A program made the position numbers and the translations under genes. Below are positions 1 to 8,454 of a DNA stretch of 38,329 nucleotides, piece after piece. How positions within the stretch are numbered: position 1 is the first letter of the stretch; each line of letters begins with the position of its first letter. The notes beneath the pieces are model-generated. The model ran no database searches. It was not told where the DNA came from and saw only the letters and a program-made list of their open reading frames with translations. Source of the DNA: Alphaproteobacteria bacterium UBA1002 (GTDB lineage: Bacteria > Pseudomonadota > Alphaproteobacteria > Rickettsiales > UBA998); assembly GCA_002291845.1 (NCBI GenBank), contig DBAU01000084.1, forward strand, positions 1-38,329, given 5' to 3'.

Positions 1-466
1 CAAACATTTGGTTTTTTCCCATCTGGTACATCCACTGATGTGTTTGTCCAGAGGGGAGGGTTTCCAATGCATGATAAAAAATACGTGAATACCACTGCCG
101 TTCTTCGGGAGTCATGCGCGTGAGTAAATCAGACGCAAACCGGCTATTGCCGTTTTTAAGCGCAGATGGGTACGGCGGCAGCGTATCAGGATAAGAAATA
201 GGAATCCGACGTACTTTTTTTTCTTTTTTCTCGGAAGGAGGCGCTTGCATCACTGTGCTGGCTTCGGGAGGCGGTGGCACAATGTCTGGTTCATCAGGTG
301 CTGTCCAGATCCCATACGTGTTATAGCAAAGGAACGCCACCACCAGCAACATCACGGCTTTGGGGTGCCAGAGAAGATAGCGTACACTGTGCCATATGAG
401 CCGTCGCAAGGGCTTACGAAGAAAATAGATGGCTGCGATGAGAAGAAGAATGTGAATAAGATTCAT
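1..466 (-). CDS. Membrane-anchored protein with surface-antigen-like domain (partial, runs off the window)
   Basis: About 155 codons are visible; the 3' end lies beyond the window. The ATG at 464-466 has a GAGG ribosome site about 9 bases upstream and lies 17 bases after the trpS stop, so it is probably in the trpS transcript. The visible protein has two hydrophobic stretches (residues ~3-16 and ~38-48), a proline-rich then lysine-rich linker (~57-85), and a segment with LPSGQTHQW near residue 143. That last piece resembles the C-terminal domain of 17-kDa/RT0821-type outer-membrane surface antigens, which carry a PSGQ..xW signature. The reading frame is seen directly; the family is an inference from one short motif. 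Confidence 0.6.
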   Translation of the reverse strand, partial: MNLIHILLLIAAIYFLRKPLRRLIWHSVRYLLWHPKAVMLLVVAFLCYNTYGIWTAPDEPDIVPPPPEASTVMQAPPSEKKEKKVRRIPISYPDTLPPYPSALKNGNSRFASDLLTRMTPEERQWYSRIFYHALETLPSGQTHQWMYQMGKNQMF

Positions 467-483
467 CGCATTGCCTCGTCTGG

Positions 484-1503
484 CTAAGGCCTTAAAAAGC
501 CAATGAGCTGTTTGACCTCGGCAAGGTTAGGCGCACCGATGGCACCTGCACGTTCCGCGCCATCACGAAGGAGTGCGTCCAATCCCAGCGGATCCTTTAG
601 AAGCGACTCAAGGGTATGTCGAATGGGGGAAAGGTGCGCAATTAACGCATCAGCTAAACGTTCTTTAAATGTGGAGAAATTCAGTGTTGCACATTCTTCT
701 GCCGCATTAGCGATACTCTGCTGCGTCACTGAAGCATAAATAGTAAGGAAATTTGCCACCTCAGGTCGGTTCTGCGGATCCCAAGTGATTCCTTCAATCG
801 GGTCAGATTTCGCTTTGCGTAGTTTTTGTCGAATGACGTCATCCGAATCGTTGAGATTGATACGCGCCATATCGGATGCATCCGACTTACTCATCTTCTT
901 TGTCCCATCGCGCAGACTCATTACCCGCGTCGCCTCACCAAGAATCATTGGCTCAGGCAGAGGGAAGAACTCCACCCCGTAGGTACGATTAAATGCCCCG
1001 GCAATATCTCTAGATAATTCAAGGTGTTGTTTTTGATCTTCGCCAACGGGAACATGGGTTGCTTTATAAAGAAGTATGTCCGCCGCCTGCAGCACTGGAT
1101 AGCCATACAGGCCCAGTGATGCTTTTTCTTTGTCCTTACCTGCTTTTTCTTTGAACTGCGTCATGCGGTTTAGCCAGCCCAGCGGCGTCAGACAGCCAAG
1201 AATCCATCCTAATTCGGTGTGCCCTGGAGCTGCTGCCTGATTAAATAGGATGCTTTGCGTCGGATCAATCCCACAGGCAATCAGGGCGGCTGCCATTTCA
1301 CGCGTATCCTTACGTAATTGATTGGGGTCACGAGATACCGTGATGGCATGGAGATCCACGACACAATACAGGCATTCATGTGTCGTTTGCATATTAAGCC
1401 AGTGGCGGATGGCCCCCAGATAATTTCCTAAATGTGGAATGCCCGTGGGTTGTATACCAGATAAAACACGTAGAGGAGTCATAGGATTAGCAGGAAAAGA
1501 CAA
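484..1503 (-). CDS. trpS: Tryptophan--tRNA ligase
   Basis: Cytoplasmic class I aminoacyl-tRNA synthetase that activates tryptophan with ATP and loads it on tRNA-Trp. At 339 residues it has the usual bacterial TrpS length. The HIGH-type motif appears as PTGIPHLGNY (residues 19-28) and the KMSKS loop as KKMSKSD (around 202-208), both in the expected places of the Rossmann catalytic domain; GEDQKQHLELSRD (about 154-166) is the typical family segment between them. The start at 1503 gives a short N-terminal extension; a second ATG at residue 8 (MTPLRVLSG) is an equally likely start. It is divergent from the 393-aa gene at 1640 and is followed closely by the membrane-protein gene. Confidence 0.97.
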   Translation of the reverse strand: MSFPANPMTPLRVLSGIQPTGIPHLGNYLGAIRHWLNMQTTHECLYCVVDLHAITVSRDPNQLRKDTREMAAALIACGIDPTQSILFNQAAAPGHTELGWILGCLTPLGWLNRMTQFKEKAGKDKEKASLGLYGYPVLQAADILLYKATHVPVGEDQKQHLELSRDIAGAFNRTYGVEFFPLPEPMILGEATRVMSLRDGTKKMSKSDASDMARINLNDSDDVIRQKLRKAKSDPIEGITWDPQNRPEVANFLTIYASVTQQSIANAAEECATLNFSTFKERLADALIAHLSPIRHTLESLLKDPLGLDALLRDGAERAGAIGAPNLAEVKQLIGFLRP

Positions 1504-1639
1504 TAGGTTTTTTGCGGCGCAACATATTAGAATGGCAATGTTTTTTGCGATGATTTCATCATTTTGTCACACACGTTAGCGCGAGGAATTGATAGTATAA
1601 ACTGGTAGAGAACCCTATCATTTTATTTATCAACCCTAT

Positions 1640-2821
1640 ATGACCCCGGCCGATCCGCAAGAAAAAAGTATGAGTGCTCCTACGGCGGCCACGGTTGTTT
1701 TGCCCGAAAAAGCCCCAACAGACACACCCTCGCAGAAAACGGAAACAACCTCGGAGGAACCTACGGCCGGCCCGACAGCCCGCCGGGTAGGCCGCTGGGT
1801 GCATGCACACCACAAATTCTTCAATGGTAATCTTGGCTGGTTCACGGTTAAGCAGGTTACCGCTTCTTTTATTGCCTCTTTTAATATGATGTGCACGGCC
1901 ATTCCCACTGCATTTGCTTTGGACTGGCTACATTCCAGTGCGGCCAAGCGACTGACCCAGATGCAAAATAGCGGGATCGAGCCGGGTTTTTTTACCAAGC
2001 ATTGGGGGAATCCTGAGATCCATAAGCCGTTGCGAGCTATGGCCTTCGTCGCCACGGGATTTACGATGTATCGCGGCACCCGCAAGATTTTCAACAAGGT
2101 CTATGAAAAACTATTCAATCCTCAAAATAGTGAAGAAAAAACCATTCAGGAAGTCGCTCACTTGCCGCAAAGCATTGGCGCTGCCATCAAAGACGTGATG
2201 CCAGCAGAAGCACAGTCGACGCCTTTTGGGGCGGTGGCACTTGGGGGAATTCGTAGCCTGTATTCCCCACCAAAAGCGACGGATGCCGCCTACATTGCAG
2301 GCAAGCCCGGTGCGACGTGGGGTAAAGCGCTGGTGCATCCCAAAAGTAAGTTTGCGGAACAAGCCATCATCGATACGCTTGGCTACGCAGCCTTCTTCGA
2401 GCTGTCTGATCGTCTTTATAAAGATGTTCAGCTTCGTAAAGAAAAATGGAACGGTAAACCGCACAGCATTGCGACCATCAAGCATAGTGCGATGGATGAT
2501 AAAGCACCGGCTGGAGATGATGACCCATCGCTCAAGCGGCTAGTGTTCAGGCGCATTATACCCACTGCGATGGGGATCACGGCCTATGCGATCACCCACC
2601 GCGCTTCAAAAATGCTCACCGGTGCTCCGACGGCGCCAACGGTGGATGACGGACGGGCGCAGCTGTTCAAAAAATTCTTCCATAGCTTTGGTGCAGAATG
2701 GGCCGCCATCGGTACATTTTTTATTCATTCCGCCATCGCCGAGAAATATGAAAAAGCCTACGATGCTCTGTTTGAACGCTTAACGGATAAAGAGCGCGCT
2801 GCTCAACAATCACGTAATTAA
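1640..2821 (+). CDS. Hypothetical protein, 393 aa, probably membrane-associated
   Basis: Not recognised. The first ~55 residues are rich in Thr, Pro, Glu and Ala and look disordered. The rest is a basic, partly hydrophobic protein with several Ala/Phe-rich helices (around residues 75-100, 130-145, 295-315 and 345-365) that could be membrane helices or a helical bundle. No catalytic motif or signal peptide is evident. The ATG at 1640 lacks a ribosome site; the in-frame ATG at 1670 follows an AAGAAAAAAG purine run and may be the true start. It is divergent from trpS and precedes hemB by 48 bases. Codon use and a long frame on the expected strand support a real gene. Confidence 0.75.
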   Translation: MTPADPQEKSMSAPTAATVVLPEKAPTDTPSQKTETTSEEPTAGPTARRVGRWVHAHHKFFNGNLGWFTVKQVTASFIASFNMMCTAIPTAFALDWLHSSAAKRLTQMQNSGIEPGFFTKHWGNPEIHKPLRAMAFVATGFTMYRGTRKIFNKVYEKLFNPQNSEEKTIQEVAHLPQSIGAAIKDVMPAEAQSTPFGAVALGGIRSLYSPPKATDAAYIAGKPGATWGKALVHPKSKFAEQAIIDTLGYAAFFELSDRLYKDVQLRKEKWNGKPHSIATIKHSAMDDKAPAGDDDPSLKRLVFRRIIPTAMGITAYAITHRASKMLTGAPTAPTVDDGRAQLFKKFFHSFGAEWAAIGTFFIHSAIAEKYEKAYDALFERLTDKERAAQQSRN

Positions 2822-2842
2822 CGTGATCGCCGTTGCTTTTTT
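2809..2842 (+). terminator. Possible weak rho-independent terminator after the 393-aa gene
   Basis: A perfect 7-bp inverted repeat (ATCACGT / ACGTGAT, 2809-2815 and 2821-2827) with a 5-base loop spans the stop codon. A run of six T follows at 2837-2842, about nine bases after the stem. The stem is AT-rich and the T run is displaced, so termination would be inefficient; hemB starts shortly afterwards and may be partly co-transcribed. Confidence 0.3.
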
Positions 2843-2869
2843 CGCGTTTTCGTATTACCCCCTCTGCCC

Positions 2870-3922
2870 ATGAAATCGACCACTGATATGATGCATTTAG
2901 GCGCCTTTCCGCATGTGCGGATGCGGCGTAATCGTAAGTCTGTGTGGTCACGCAACCTCGTTGCAGAAAACCGTCTGAGCGTACATGACCTCATTCTTCC
3001 CTTATTTGTGCAGGAGGGAGAAGGGCACGTGACCCCTGTAGAGTCGATGCCGGGGGTCGAGCGCTACAGTATTGACCAGCTGGTGCTACAGGTTCGCCGA
3101 GCAGCACATACGGGGATTTGCGCCGTGGCGTTGTTTCCCGTGGTGGCGCAGGACAAAAAAAGCGAGTTGGCGGAAGAAGCCTATAACCCCAATAATCTGA
3201 TGTGCCGCGCCATCCGCGCCATAAAAAAAGAAGTGCCCTATGTCGGCATTATTGGTGATGTGGCGCTTGATCCGTACACCTCGCACGGGCAGGACGGGCT
3301 GGTAATGCAAGGCGACGTCGCCAATGATGAAACCATTTCGGTGCTGATCCGTCAGGCGCTTTCGTTGGCAGAGGCTGGATGCGACATTGTTGCCCCCTCG
3401 GATATGATGGATGGGCGCATTGGCGCGATTCGTCAGGCGCTGGATACGGCCGGCTATCCGTTAGTACAGATTCTTGCCTATGCCGCAAAATACGCTTCCA
3501 GTTTTTACGGCCCCTTCCGCGATGCGGTGGGGTCCGCCGCCAATCTGGGTGGAGGAAATAAATATAGTTATCAGATGAATCCCGCCAACGGTGAGGAAGC
3601 CATTCGTGAGGTGGCGCTGGATATCGAAGAGGGGGCCGACATGGTGATGGTGAAGCCCGGCATGCCTTACTTGGATGTGGTGCGCCATGTATCGGAGCAT
3701 TTTTCAGTGCCGGTGTTTGCGTATCAGGTCAGTGGAGAGTACGCGATGTTGAAAGCGGCCGAAACCCTTGGCTGGCTGGATTATAAGCGCGCCATGATGG
3801 AGGCTATGATCTCGTTCAAACGCGCGGGGGCCACGGGTATTTTTACCTATGCGGCGCTGGATATTGCCGAATGGCTGCTGGAGCATTCCACCAAGCATAC
3901 CGCCTTGATGGAATCACGCTAG
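2870..3922 (+). CDS. hemB: Delta-aminolevulinic acid dehydratase (porphobilinogen synthase)
   Basis: Joins two 5-aminolevulinate molecules into porphobilinogen, the second common step of tetrapyrrole synthesis. The 350-residue length is normal. Two Schiff-base lysines are visible: K207 in ILAYAAKYASSFYGPFRD and K262 in MVMVKPGMPYLD. The metal loop reads ALDPYTSHGQDG (132-143) instead of the cysteine-rich loop of zinc enzymes, which places it in the magnesium-responsive class known from Pseudomonas and Bradyrhizobium. The segment CDIVAPSDMMDGRI (171-184) is also diagnostic. The start at 2870 leaves a short tail before the conserved RMRRNR segment; ATGs a few codons in are alternatives. Confidence 0.98.
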   Translation: MKSTTDMMHLGAFPHVRMRRNRKSVWSRNLVAENRLSVHDLILPLFVQEGEGHVTPVESMPGVERYSIDQLVLQVRRAAHTGICAVALFPVVAQDKKSELAEEAYNPNNLMCRAIRAIKKEVPYVGIIGDVALDPYTSHGQDGLVMQGDVANDETISVLIRQALSLAEAGCDIVAPSDMMDGRIGAIRQALDTAGYPLVQILAYAAKYASSFYGPFRDAVGSAANLGGGNKYSYQMNPANGEEAIREVALDIEEGADMVMVKPGMPYLDVVRHVSEHFSVPVFAYQVSGEYAMLKAAETLGWLDYKRAMMEAMISFKRAGATGIFTYAALDIAEWLLEHSTKHTALMESR

Positions 3923-4024
3923 GGTGCGGCGTTGCTCCCAGTGCATTTTCTCTGTATTTCTTTGAGTTAACCTAATCTTAGGGGATCGTTTGCTATCATC
4001 ATGTGGTCATGTACGGTAGCAAAA

Positions 4025-4846
4025 ATGTATTCTTCATTTCTTTCAGAGACTAGTCGAGCGCAGCCCGCGCAGTCAGATTCGGGTATAAAAGGATTTTCTC
4101 TGGTTGAGTTATCTATTGTCCTGGTCATCATTGGCTTGATTACGGGGGGCGTTTTCGTTGGAAGAGATCTGGTGCGTCAGGCAGAAATCCGCGCCGTAAG
4201 TGCGGATATTGAAAAATATTTATCCGCAATAAATTCTTTCAAAAATAAATATGAATCGATTCCCGGAGATATGCGCAATGCCCAGGCCTACTGGGGAGCA
4301 GCGCATGTCGCCCCCGCCAATTGTATCACCACCGTTGGCGCGGGGACGGCAACCTGCAATGGCGATAACAATGCGGTGATCATGATGAGTGTTGGCAGTA
4401 ACGAGCCTTTTCGCTTCTGGCAGCATTTGGCCAACGCCGCACTCCTGGAGGGCTCATTTACCGGCGTGACGGGTCCGAATGGTTCAACTAACGACGCGGT
4501 GCCGGGCACAAATGTTCCTGAGGGCCCCATCCCCGGTTCGGGGTGGAGCGTCTTTAACTGGGGCATTCAGAGTGGTTCTCCGTCTGCCTTTGACGGAGTC
4601 TATGATAACTACCTTCTCTTTGGTATAATACAAACCAACACCATCACATCAGCTGCAGCCCTCAGTCCGGAAGAAATGGCAAGTCTGGACATTAAGCTGG
4701 ATGACGGACGCCCAGGAACCGGCAAAGTGGTCCCCCGTCAGTTTTCTAACTGCACCACCGCAACCGCTTCTAACCAGACCAATGCGAATTACGCACTGAC
4801 CAATCAATCATTGGTATGTTCATTGATCTATCGGCAGGCGTTTTGA
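4025..4846 (+). CDS. Type IV pilin-like (prepilin N-methylation) protein
   Basis: The N-terminus carries a class III (prepilin peptidase) signal: a charged leader ending in KG followed by FSLVELSIVLVIIGLITGG, with the Glu at +5 of the mature protein and a long hydrophobic helix. Such proteins are processed by PilD-type peptidases and assembled into type IV pili or type II secretion pseudopili. After the helix comes an AEIRAVSADIEKYLSAI segment and a Gly/Asn/Thr-rich globular domain with several cysteines. I chose the ATG at 4025 (23-residue leader); an in-frame ATG at 4001 would give a 31-residue leader. No other pilus gene is nearby, so the machine it serves is unknown. Confidence 0.85.
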   Translation: MYSSFLSETSRAQPAQSDSGIKGFSLVELSIVLVIIGLITGGVFVGRDLVRQAEIRAVSADIEKYLSAINSFKNKYESIPGDMRNAQAYWGAAHVAPANCITTVGAGTATCNGDNNAVIMMSVGSNEPFRFWQHLANAALLEGSFTGVTGPNGSTNDAVPGTNVPEGPIPGSGWSVFNWGIQSGSPSAFDGVYDNYLLFGIIQTNTITSAAALSPEEMASLDIKLDDGRPGTGKVVPRQFSNCTTATASNQTNANYALTNQSLVCSLIYRQAF

Positions 4847-4900
4847 TCAAAGATTGGCGAAAGAAACCTCAGCATTCAGTTCTTTCATGTCGCCAAGTGC

Positions 4901-5887
4901 TTACAATGGCTCGTAGGTTTCTACCACGATCAAGCCGCGAATGATGCGATCCTTCGCATCCTCCACTTTATCAATCACCTTTTTGTTCACCAGATTTTTG
5001 TTGTGAATATCTACCGCGTAATCCAGTGCATTTTCACGAATACCCAGATATTTAATGCCAGGCTCCCAGCGGCCTGAGAAGCCATTGGTCAATGTTTCAT
5101 AGACGGCTTTATCTACCCGCTTCACCATGGAAGTCAGCACCGTGCCGGGAAAAAGACCGTTCTGGTTTGTATCCACACCAATCGCGTAACGGCCCATCTC
5201 TTCAGCGGCCTCGAGTACCCCAAAACTAGAGCCGCCCGCTGCGGCAAAGATGACTCCGGCGCCATTGTTAAACTGGCGCTTAGCCAAAGTTTTTGCACGC
5301 TCTGGATTGCTCCAGGCCGCCGGCGTATCTCCCACCGTGTCACGCAGCAATTCAATATCGGGATTTGCGTAGGTGGCGCCTTGTAAGAAACCCAGCGCAA
5401 AATTATTGATCAACGGGACGTCCATCCCGCCGATAAATCCAATTTTGTTAGTTGGGGAGAGCTCACCTGCAACAATGCCGACCAGAAATGCTCCCTCCTG
5501 ATCCTTGAAGACAATGGATTGTACGTTGGAAAAAAGCGGGGGGACAATCCCGTCAATCACGGTAAACTTCACCTCCGGAAATTGTTCCGCTAGCGCAAGG
5601 ACCGGCACTACATTTTGAAAGCCGACGGCAATGATATGGCTGGCTCCCGACTCTGCCACGCCACGAATGAATGATAAGCGGTCATTCCCATCCGGTAACG
5701 GCGCTTCCTGATACTCAATACCCACTTCAGTATGGGCGCGCTGCGCACCTTTCTTCATCATGTCGATGAAGGACTTATCGTCATTATCATTCCCCTCATA
5801 AATGATCACCGGACGAAAATCATCAGCCGCGAATGCCACAGATGAAGCCATCAGCAAAAAAAAGAATGAGACGAAAAAGCTACGCAT
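4901..5887 (-). CDS. BMP-family (PnrA-like) periplasmic substrate-binding protein
   Basis: An N-terminal signal peptide (residues 1-20, charged then FFFLLMASSVAFA) precedes a Med/BMP fold. Typical family features are visible: GVAESGASHIIAVGFQN, FTVIDG, FKDQEGAFLVGIVAGEL, KIGFIGGMDVPLINNF and VDTNQNGLFPGTVLTSMVKRVD. Characterised relatives (PnrA, BmpA, RfuA) bind purine nucleosides or riboflavin for ABC uptake. No ABC permease or ATPase gene is adjacent, so the partner must lie elsewhere and the ligand is unknown. The gene is convergent with the pilin-like gene; a TTGGCGA/TCGCCAA inverted repeat lies between them. The start is supported by the signal peptide beginning right at the Met. Confidence 0.9.
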   Translation of the reverse strand: MRSFFVSFFFLLMASSVAFAADDFRPVIIYEGNDNDDKSFIDMMKKGAQRAHTEVGIEYQEAPLPDGNDRLSFIRGVAESGASHIIAVGFQNVVPVLALAEQFPEVKFTVIDGIVPPLFSNVQSIVFKDQEGAFLVGIVAGELSPTNKIGFIGGMDVPLINNFALGFLQGATYANPDIELLRDTVGDTPAAWSNPERAKTLAKRQFNNGAGVIFAAAGGSSFGVLEAAEEMGRYAIGVDTNQNGLFPGTVLTSMVKRVDKAVYETLTNGFSGRWEPGIKYLGIRENALDYAVDIHNKNLVNKKVIDKVEDAKDRIIRGLIVVETYEPL

Positions 5888-5975
5888 GAAGTCTGAAAAA
5901 AATGCGAATGAACAATGGTTGTGGCTATACTACACTTCACGCGCCGCTCGCACTGGAATTGCTTCTTTTGCATAA

Positions 5976-7775
5976 GTGGCGTTTAATAATTCTATGCAAC
6001 GCACCCCCCAAGACGCGCTTACGCGATTAATGGATATACGTCATGCCCTCCATCAAAGCGGATTGGATGGGTATTTATTGCCTGTAACCGATGAATATCA
6101 GGGGGAGTACTCTGCCGCCTATGCGCGTCGTGTGACATGGCTGTGCGGGTTTGATGGTTCGGCAGGAATATTGCTGATCCTGCCGCACCAAGCGACTTTG
6201 CTGGTGGATGGTCGCTACACATTGCAGGCCCAGCAGGAAGTCGATACCGCGCTATATTCCGTTTACAATAGCAGCGAGGTGACCGTTGCATCGCTATTGC
6301 AAGAGCTCCCCCCTGGCAGGCGTATCGGCTATGATCCTTGGTTGATGACTGGCCACCAAATCGATCGCCTGGTTGATGCACTTGACGGACATGCCATGTT
6401 GTTGTCATCTCCCAATCCCGTCGATGCGATCTGGAAAGATCAACCAGCGCGTCCCCAAGGCAATATATACTGGCATCCATTGACCTATGCAGGGCGAAGT
6501 CATGAAGATAAACTCGATGCCATGGCAGAGGTCTTACGAAACAAGAAGGTCAAAGGCTTCCCACTCACTACTCCCGATGCATTATGTTGGTTGTTGAATA
6601 TTCGTGGAGACGACATTCCATTTAATCCCTTGCCATTGGCCTATGGCATTGCTTGGGATGATGCTACGTGCAATGTCTATATTGATCCATCAAGGGTGCC
6701 AGACGAGGTCAATGCCTGCTTAAAAGGGCGCGTGCAATGGCGAAAACCTGAGCAATGGCAGAATGATCTTGCGGCTCTGGTGCCAGGAGAACGCATAGGG
6801 TACGACCCGGAACAATCCCCCGTGGGCATACGCCAAGCATTGATCGGGCAGGGGGTGGTTGTGGTGCCTATGGCAAATCCTTGTTTATTGCCTAAAGCAA
6901 TCAAAGTGCCAGAAGAGCTGGAGGGGATGCGGCGTGCGCATCTCCATGATGGCGTAGCGGTCGTGCGCTTCCTTGCGTGGTTTGATGGGCTTGATTCAAA
7001 TGATGTAATCAATGAATTGCAGGTGGTAGAAAAGGTAGAGCAATGCCGTCGATTAAGCCCTGACTATGTGGGGCCTAGCTTTGCAACTATTGCAGGAAGC
7101 GGGCCGCATGGTGCCATTGTGCATTACCGTGCTACGGAGCAAAGCAATCGTACCATTATACAAGACGATGTTTTATTGCTCGACTCGGGTGGGCAATACC
7201 GGTTTGGTACTACAGACATCACACGTACTATAGTGCGTGGTCAACCAAGCGCTGATTTTCAAAAGCATTTTACAATGGTGCTTAAGGGGCACATCGCACT
7301 GGCTCAGGCACGTTTCCCGGCGGGCACCACGGGAGGGCAGCTTGATGTCCTGGCGCGCTTGCCGCTTTGGCAGCAGGGAAAAGACTATGATCATGGCACA
7401 GGGCATGGCGTGGGGGCGCACTTATGCGTTCATGAAGGCCCGCAACGGATTAGCAAGCGAGGTGGGGATGTCGCGTTGCAGCCCGGCATGATCCTCTCCA
7501 ATGAACCCGGGTATTATTGCACGGGTCTTTACGGAATTCGTATTGAGAATTTAGTGGCCGTGGTTGAAAAAGAACGCCATGAAGATCGGGTGTTCTTAGG
7601 TTTTGAGACGCTTACGCTTTGCCCGATTGATAGACGGTTGATTGACCGCGCTGGTTTGACGGACATGGAGCGTACATGGCTGAATGAGTATCACCGCGAT
7701 GTACGTGCTGCGCTTGAGCCTTTTTTAGAGGGAGCTGAGGCCGCGTGGCTTTTTGAACGAACGCAGCCGGTTTAG
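5976..7775 (+). CDS. Xaa-Pro aminopeptidase, M24B family (three-domain type)
   Basis: Metallopeptidase that removes N-terminal residues preceding proline. At 599 residues it is the long form: two creatinase-type N domains (about 10-310), then the pita-bread M24 catalytic domain and a C-terminal extension. All five metal ligands are recognisable: D403 and D414 (LLDSGGQY, TTDITRT), H477 (GTGHGVG), E510 (SNEPGYY) and E524 (RIENL). H486 in VHEGP is the extra active-site His. No signal peptide, so cytoplasmic. The upstream start is a GTG at 5976; an ATG six codons later (5994) is an alternative, and neither has a clear ribosome site. Confidence 0.95.
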   Translation: MAFNNSMQRTPQDALTRLMDIRHALHQSGLDGYLLPVTDEYQGEYSAAYARRVTWLCGFDGSAGILLILPHQATLLVDGRYTLQAQQEVDTALYSVYNSSEVTVASLLQELPPGRRIGYDPWLMTGHQIDRLVDALDGHAMLLSSPNPVDAIWKDQPARPQGNIYWHPLTYAGRSHEDKLDAMAEVLRNKKVKGFPLTTPDALCWLLNIRGDDIPFNPLPLAYGIAWDDATCNVYIDPSRVPDEVNACLKGRVQWRKPEQWQNDLAALVPGERIGYDPEQSPVGIRQALIGQGVVVVPMANPCLLPKAIKVPEELEGMRRAHLHDGVAVVRFLAWFDGLDSNDVINELQVVEKVEQCRRLSPDYVGPSFATIAGSGPHGAIVHYRATEQSNRTIIQDDVLLLDSGGQYRFGTTDITRTIVRGQPSADFQKHFTMVLKGHIALAQARFPAGTTGGQLDVLARLPLWQQGKDYDHGTGHGVGAHLCVHEGPQRISKRGGDVALQPGMILSNEPGYYCTGLYGIRIENLVAVVEKERHEDRVFLGFETLTLCPIDRRLIDRAGLTDMERTWLNEYHRDVRAALEPFLEGAEAAWLFERTQPV

Positions 7776-7882
7776 GCTTCTTTATCGTTGCGCCCTTTTT
7801 TTGCGTCATGAAATTGTCATGCGTTGTGCATTGACCATTGCCTTTGGCCAGCATACTAAAGATTCAATGAGGGAGATTTACG

Positions 7883-8410
7883 ATGTCTAAAACTTTTCTT
7901 GATGAAGCCATCAAAGAGCGTGCGCGGTTGCAAGCAGAGCTAGAAGCGAGCGAAATTTATCAGAGGTTGCACTTGCTTGATACTATTATTGCGCATTATG
8001 GTGGGCTGGGTGCCAAGGCGCGAACAATGGGAAGTCAAGCAAAAGCCAATGCCAGGACAACACTGCGCCAATCTGGCGCGCCCACAAAGGAAGGGGAGAT
8101 TTTGCAATTAGCGACGGCGTGTATTAAGGCGCAGGATGGCTATGCTAGTAAGCGTGCTATTCATCAGTATGTGACATTGCACGGCGTGGAGGTTTCTGAA
8201 GCGGCATTGAGTGCCTATCTCTCCAAGGCGGAGACCTTGAGCTTTGATCGGGAGCGTGGTTGGGCATTGCGTGATGCGCCGCGCACGACAGCAGAGATTG
8301 TTCCTTTGGCGATTTCCACGGCTGCACGTACTGCATCGACAGCAAGTGCTCCAAGTGAGGCAGTCATGGTAACGCCGCAAGAGCTCTGGGCCAGCGAAAA
8401 GATTTTCTAG
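7883..8410 (+). CDS. Hypothetical protein with possible winged-helix-like C-terminus
   Basis: A 175-residue protein of unknown function. It begins with a charged helix (residues 1-40, alternating acidic and basic, coiled-coil-like), then a basic Ala/Thr-rich linker. Residues ~75-135 contain ILQLATACIKAQDGYASKRA, then SAYLSKAETLSFDRERGW. The order helix, SKRAIHQYV, helix, L.FDRERGW resembles a winged-helix or HARE-type fold, which would suggest DNA or chromatin-protein binding, but this is inference. A GGGAG ribosome site lies 10 bases before the ATG. The gene stands alone between the aminopeptidase and the convergent helicase gene. Confidence 0.75.
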   Translation: MSKTFLDEAIKERARLQAELEASEIYQRLHLLDTIIAHYGGLGAKARTMGSQAKANARTTLRQSGAPTKEGEILQLATACIKAQDGYASKRAIHQYVTLHGVEVSEAALSAYLSKAETLSFDRERGWALRDAPRTTAEIVPLAISTAARTASTASAPSEAVMVTPQELWASEKIF

Positions 8411-8454
8411 CGTAAGATTGGCCGTGTTTGGGGTGCGACGATTCTGTCTTGCCC

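Noticed and set aside
1636..2097. 153-codon minus-strand frame opposite the 393-aa gene
   Set aside because: It lies wholly antisense to a longer coding frame and shows no domain or ribosome site.
4854..4896. TTGGCGA/TCGCCAA inverted repeat between the pilin-like and BMP genes as a terminator
   Set aside because: The stem is only 7 bp with a 29-base loop and no T run on either strand.
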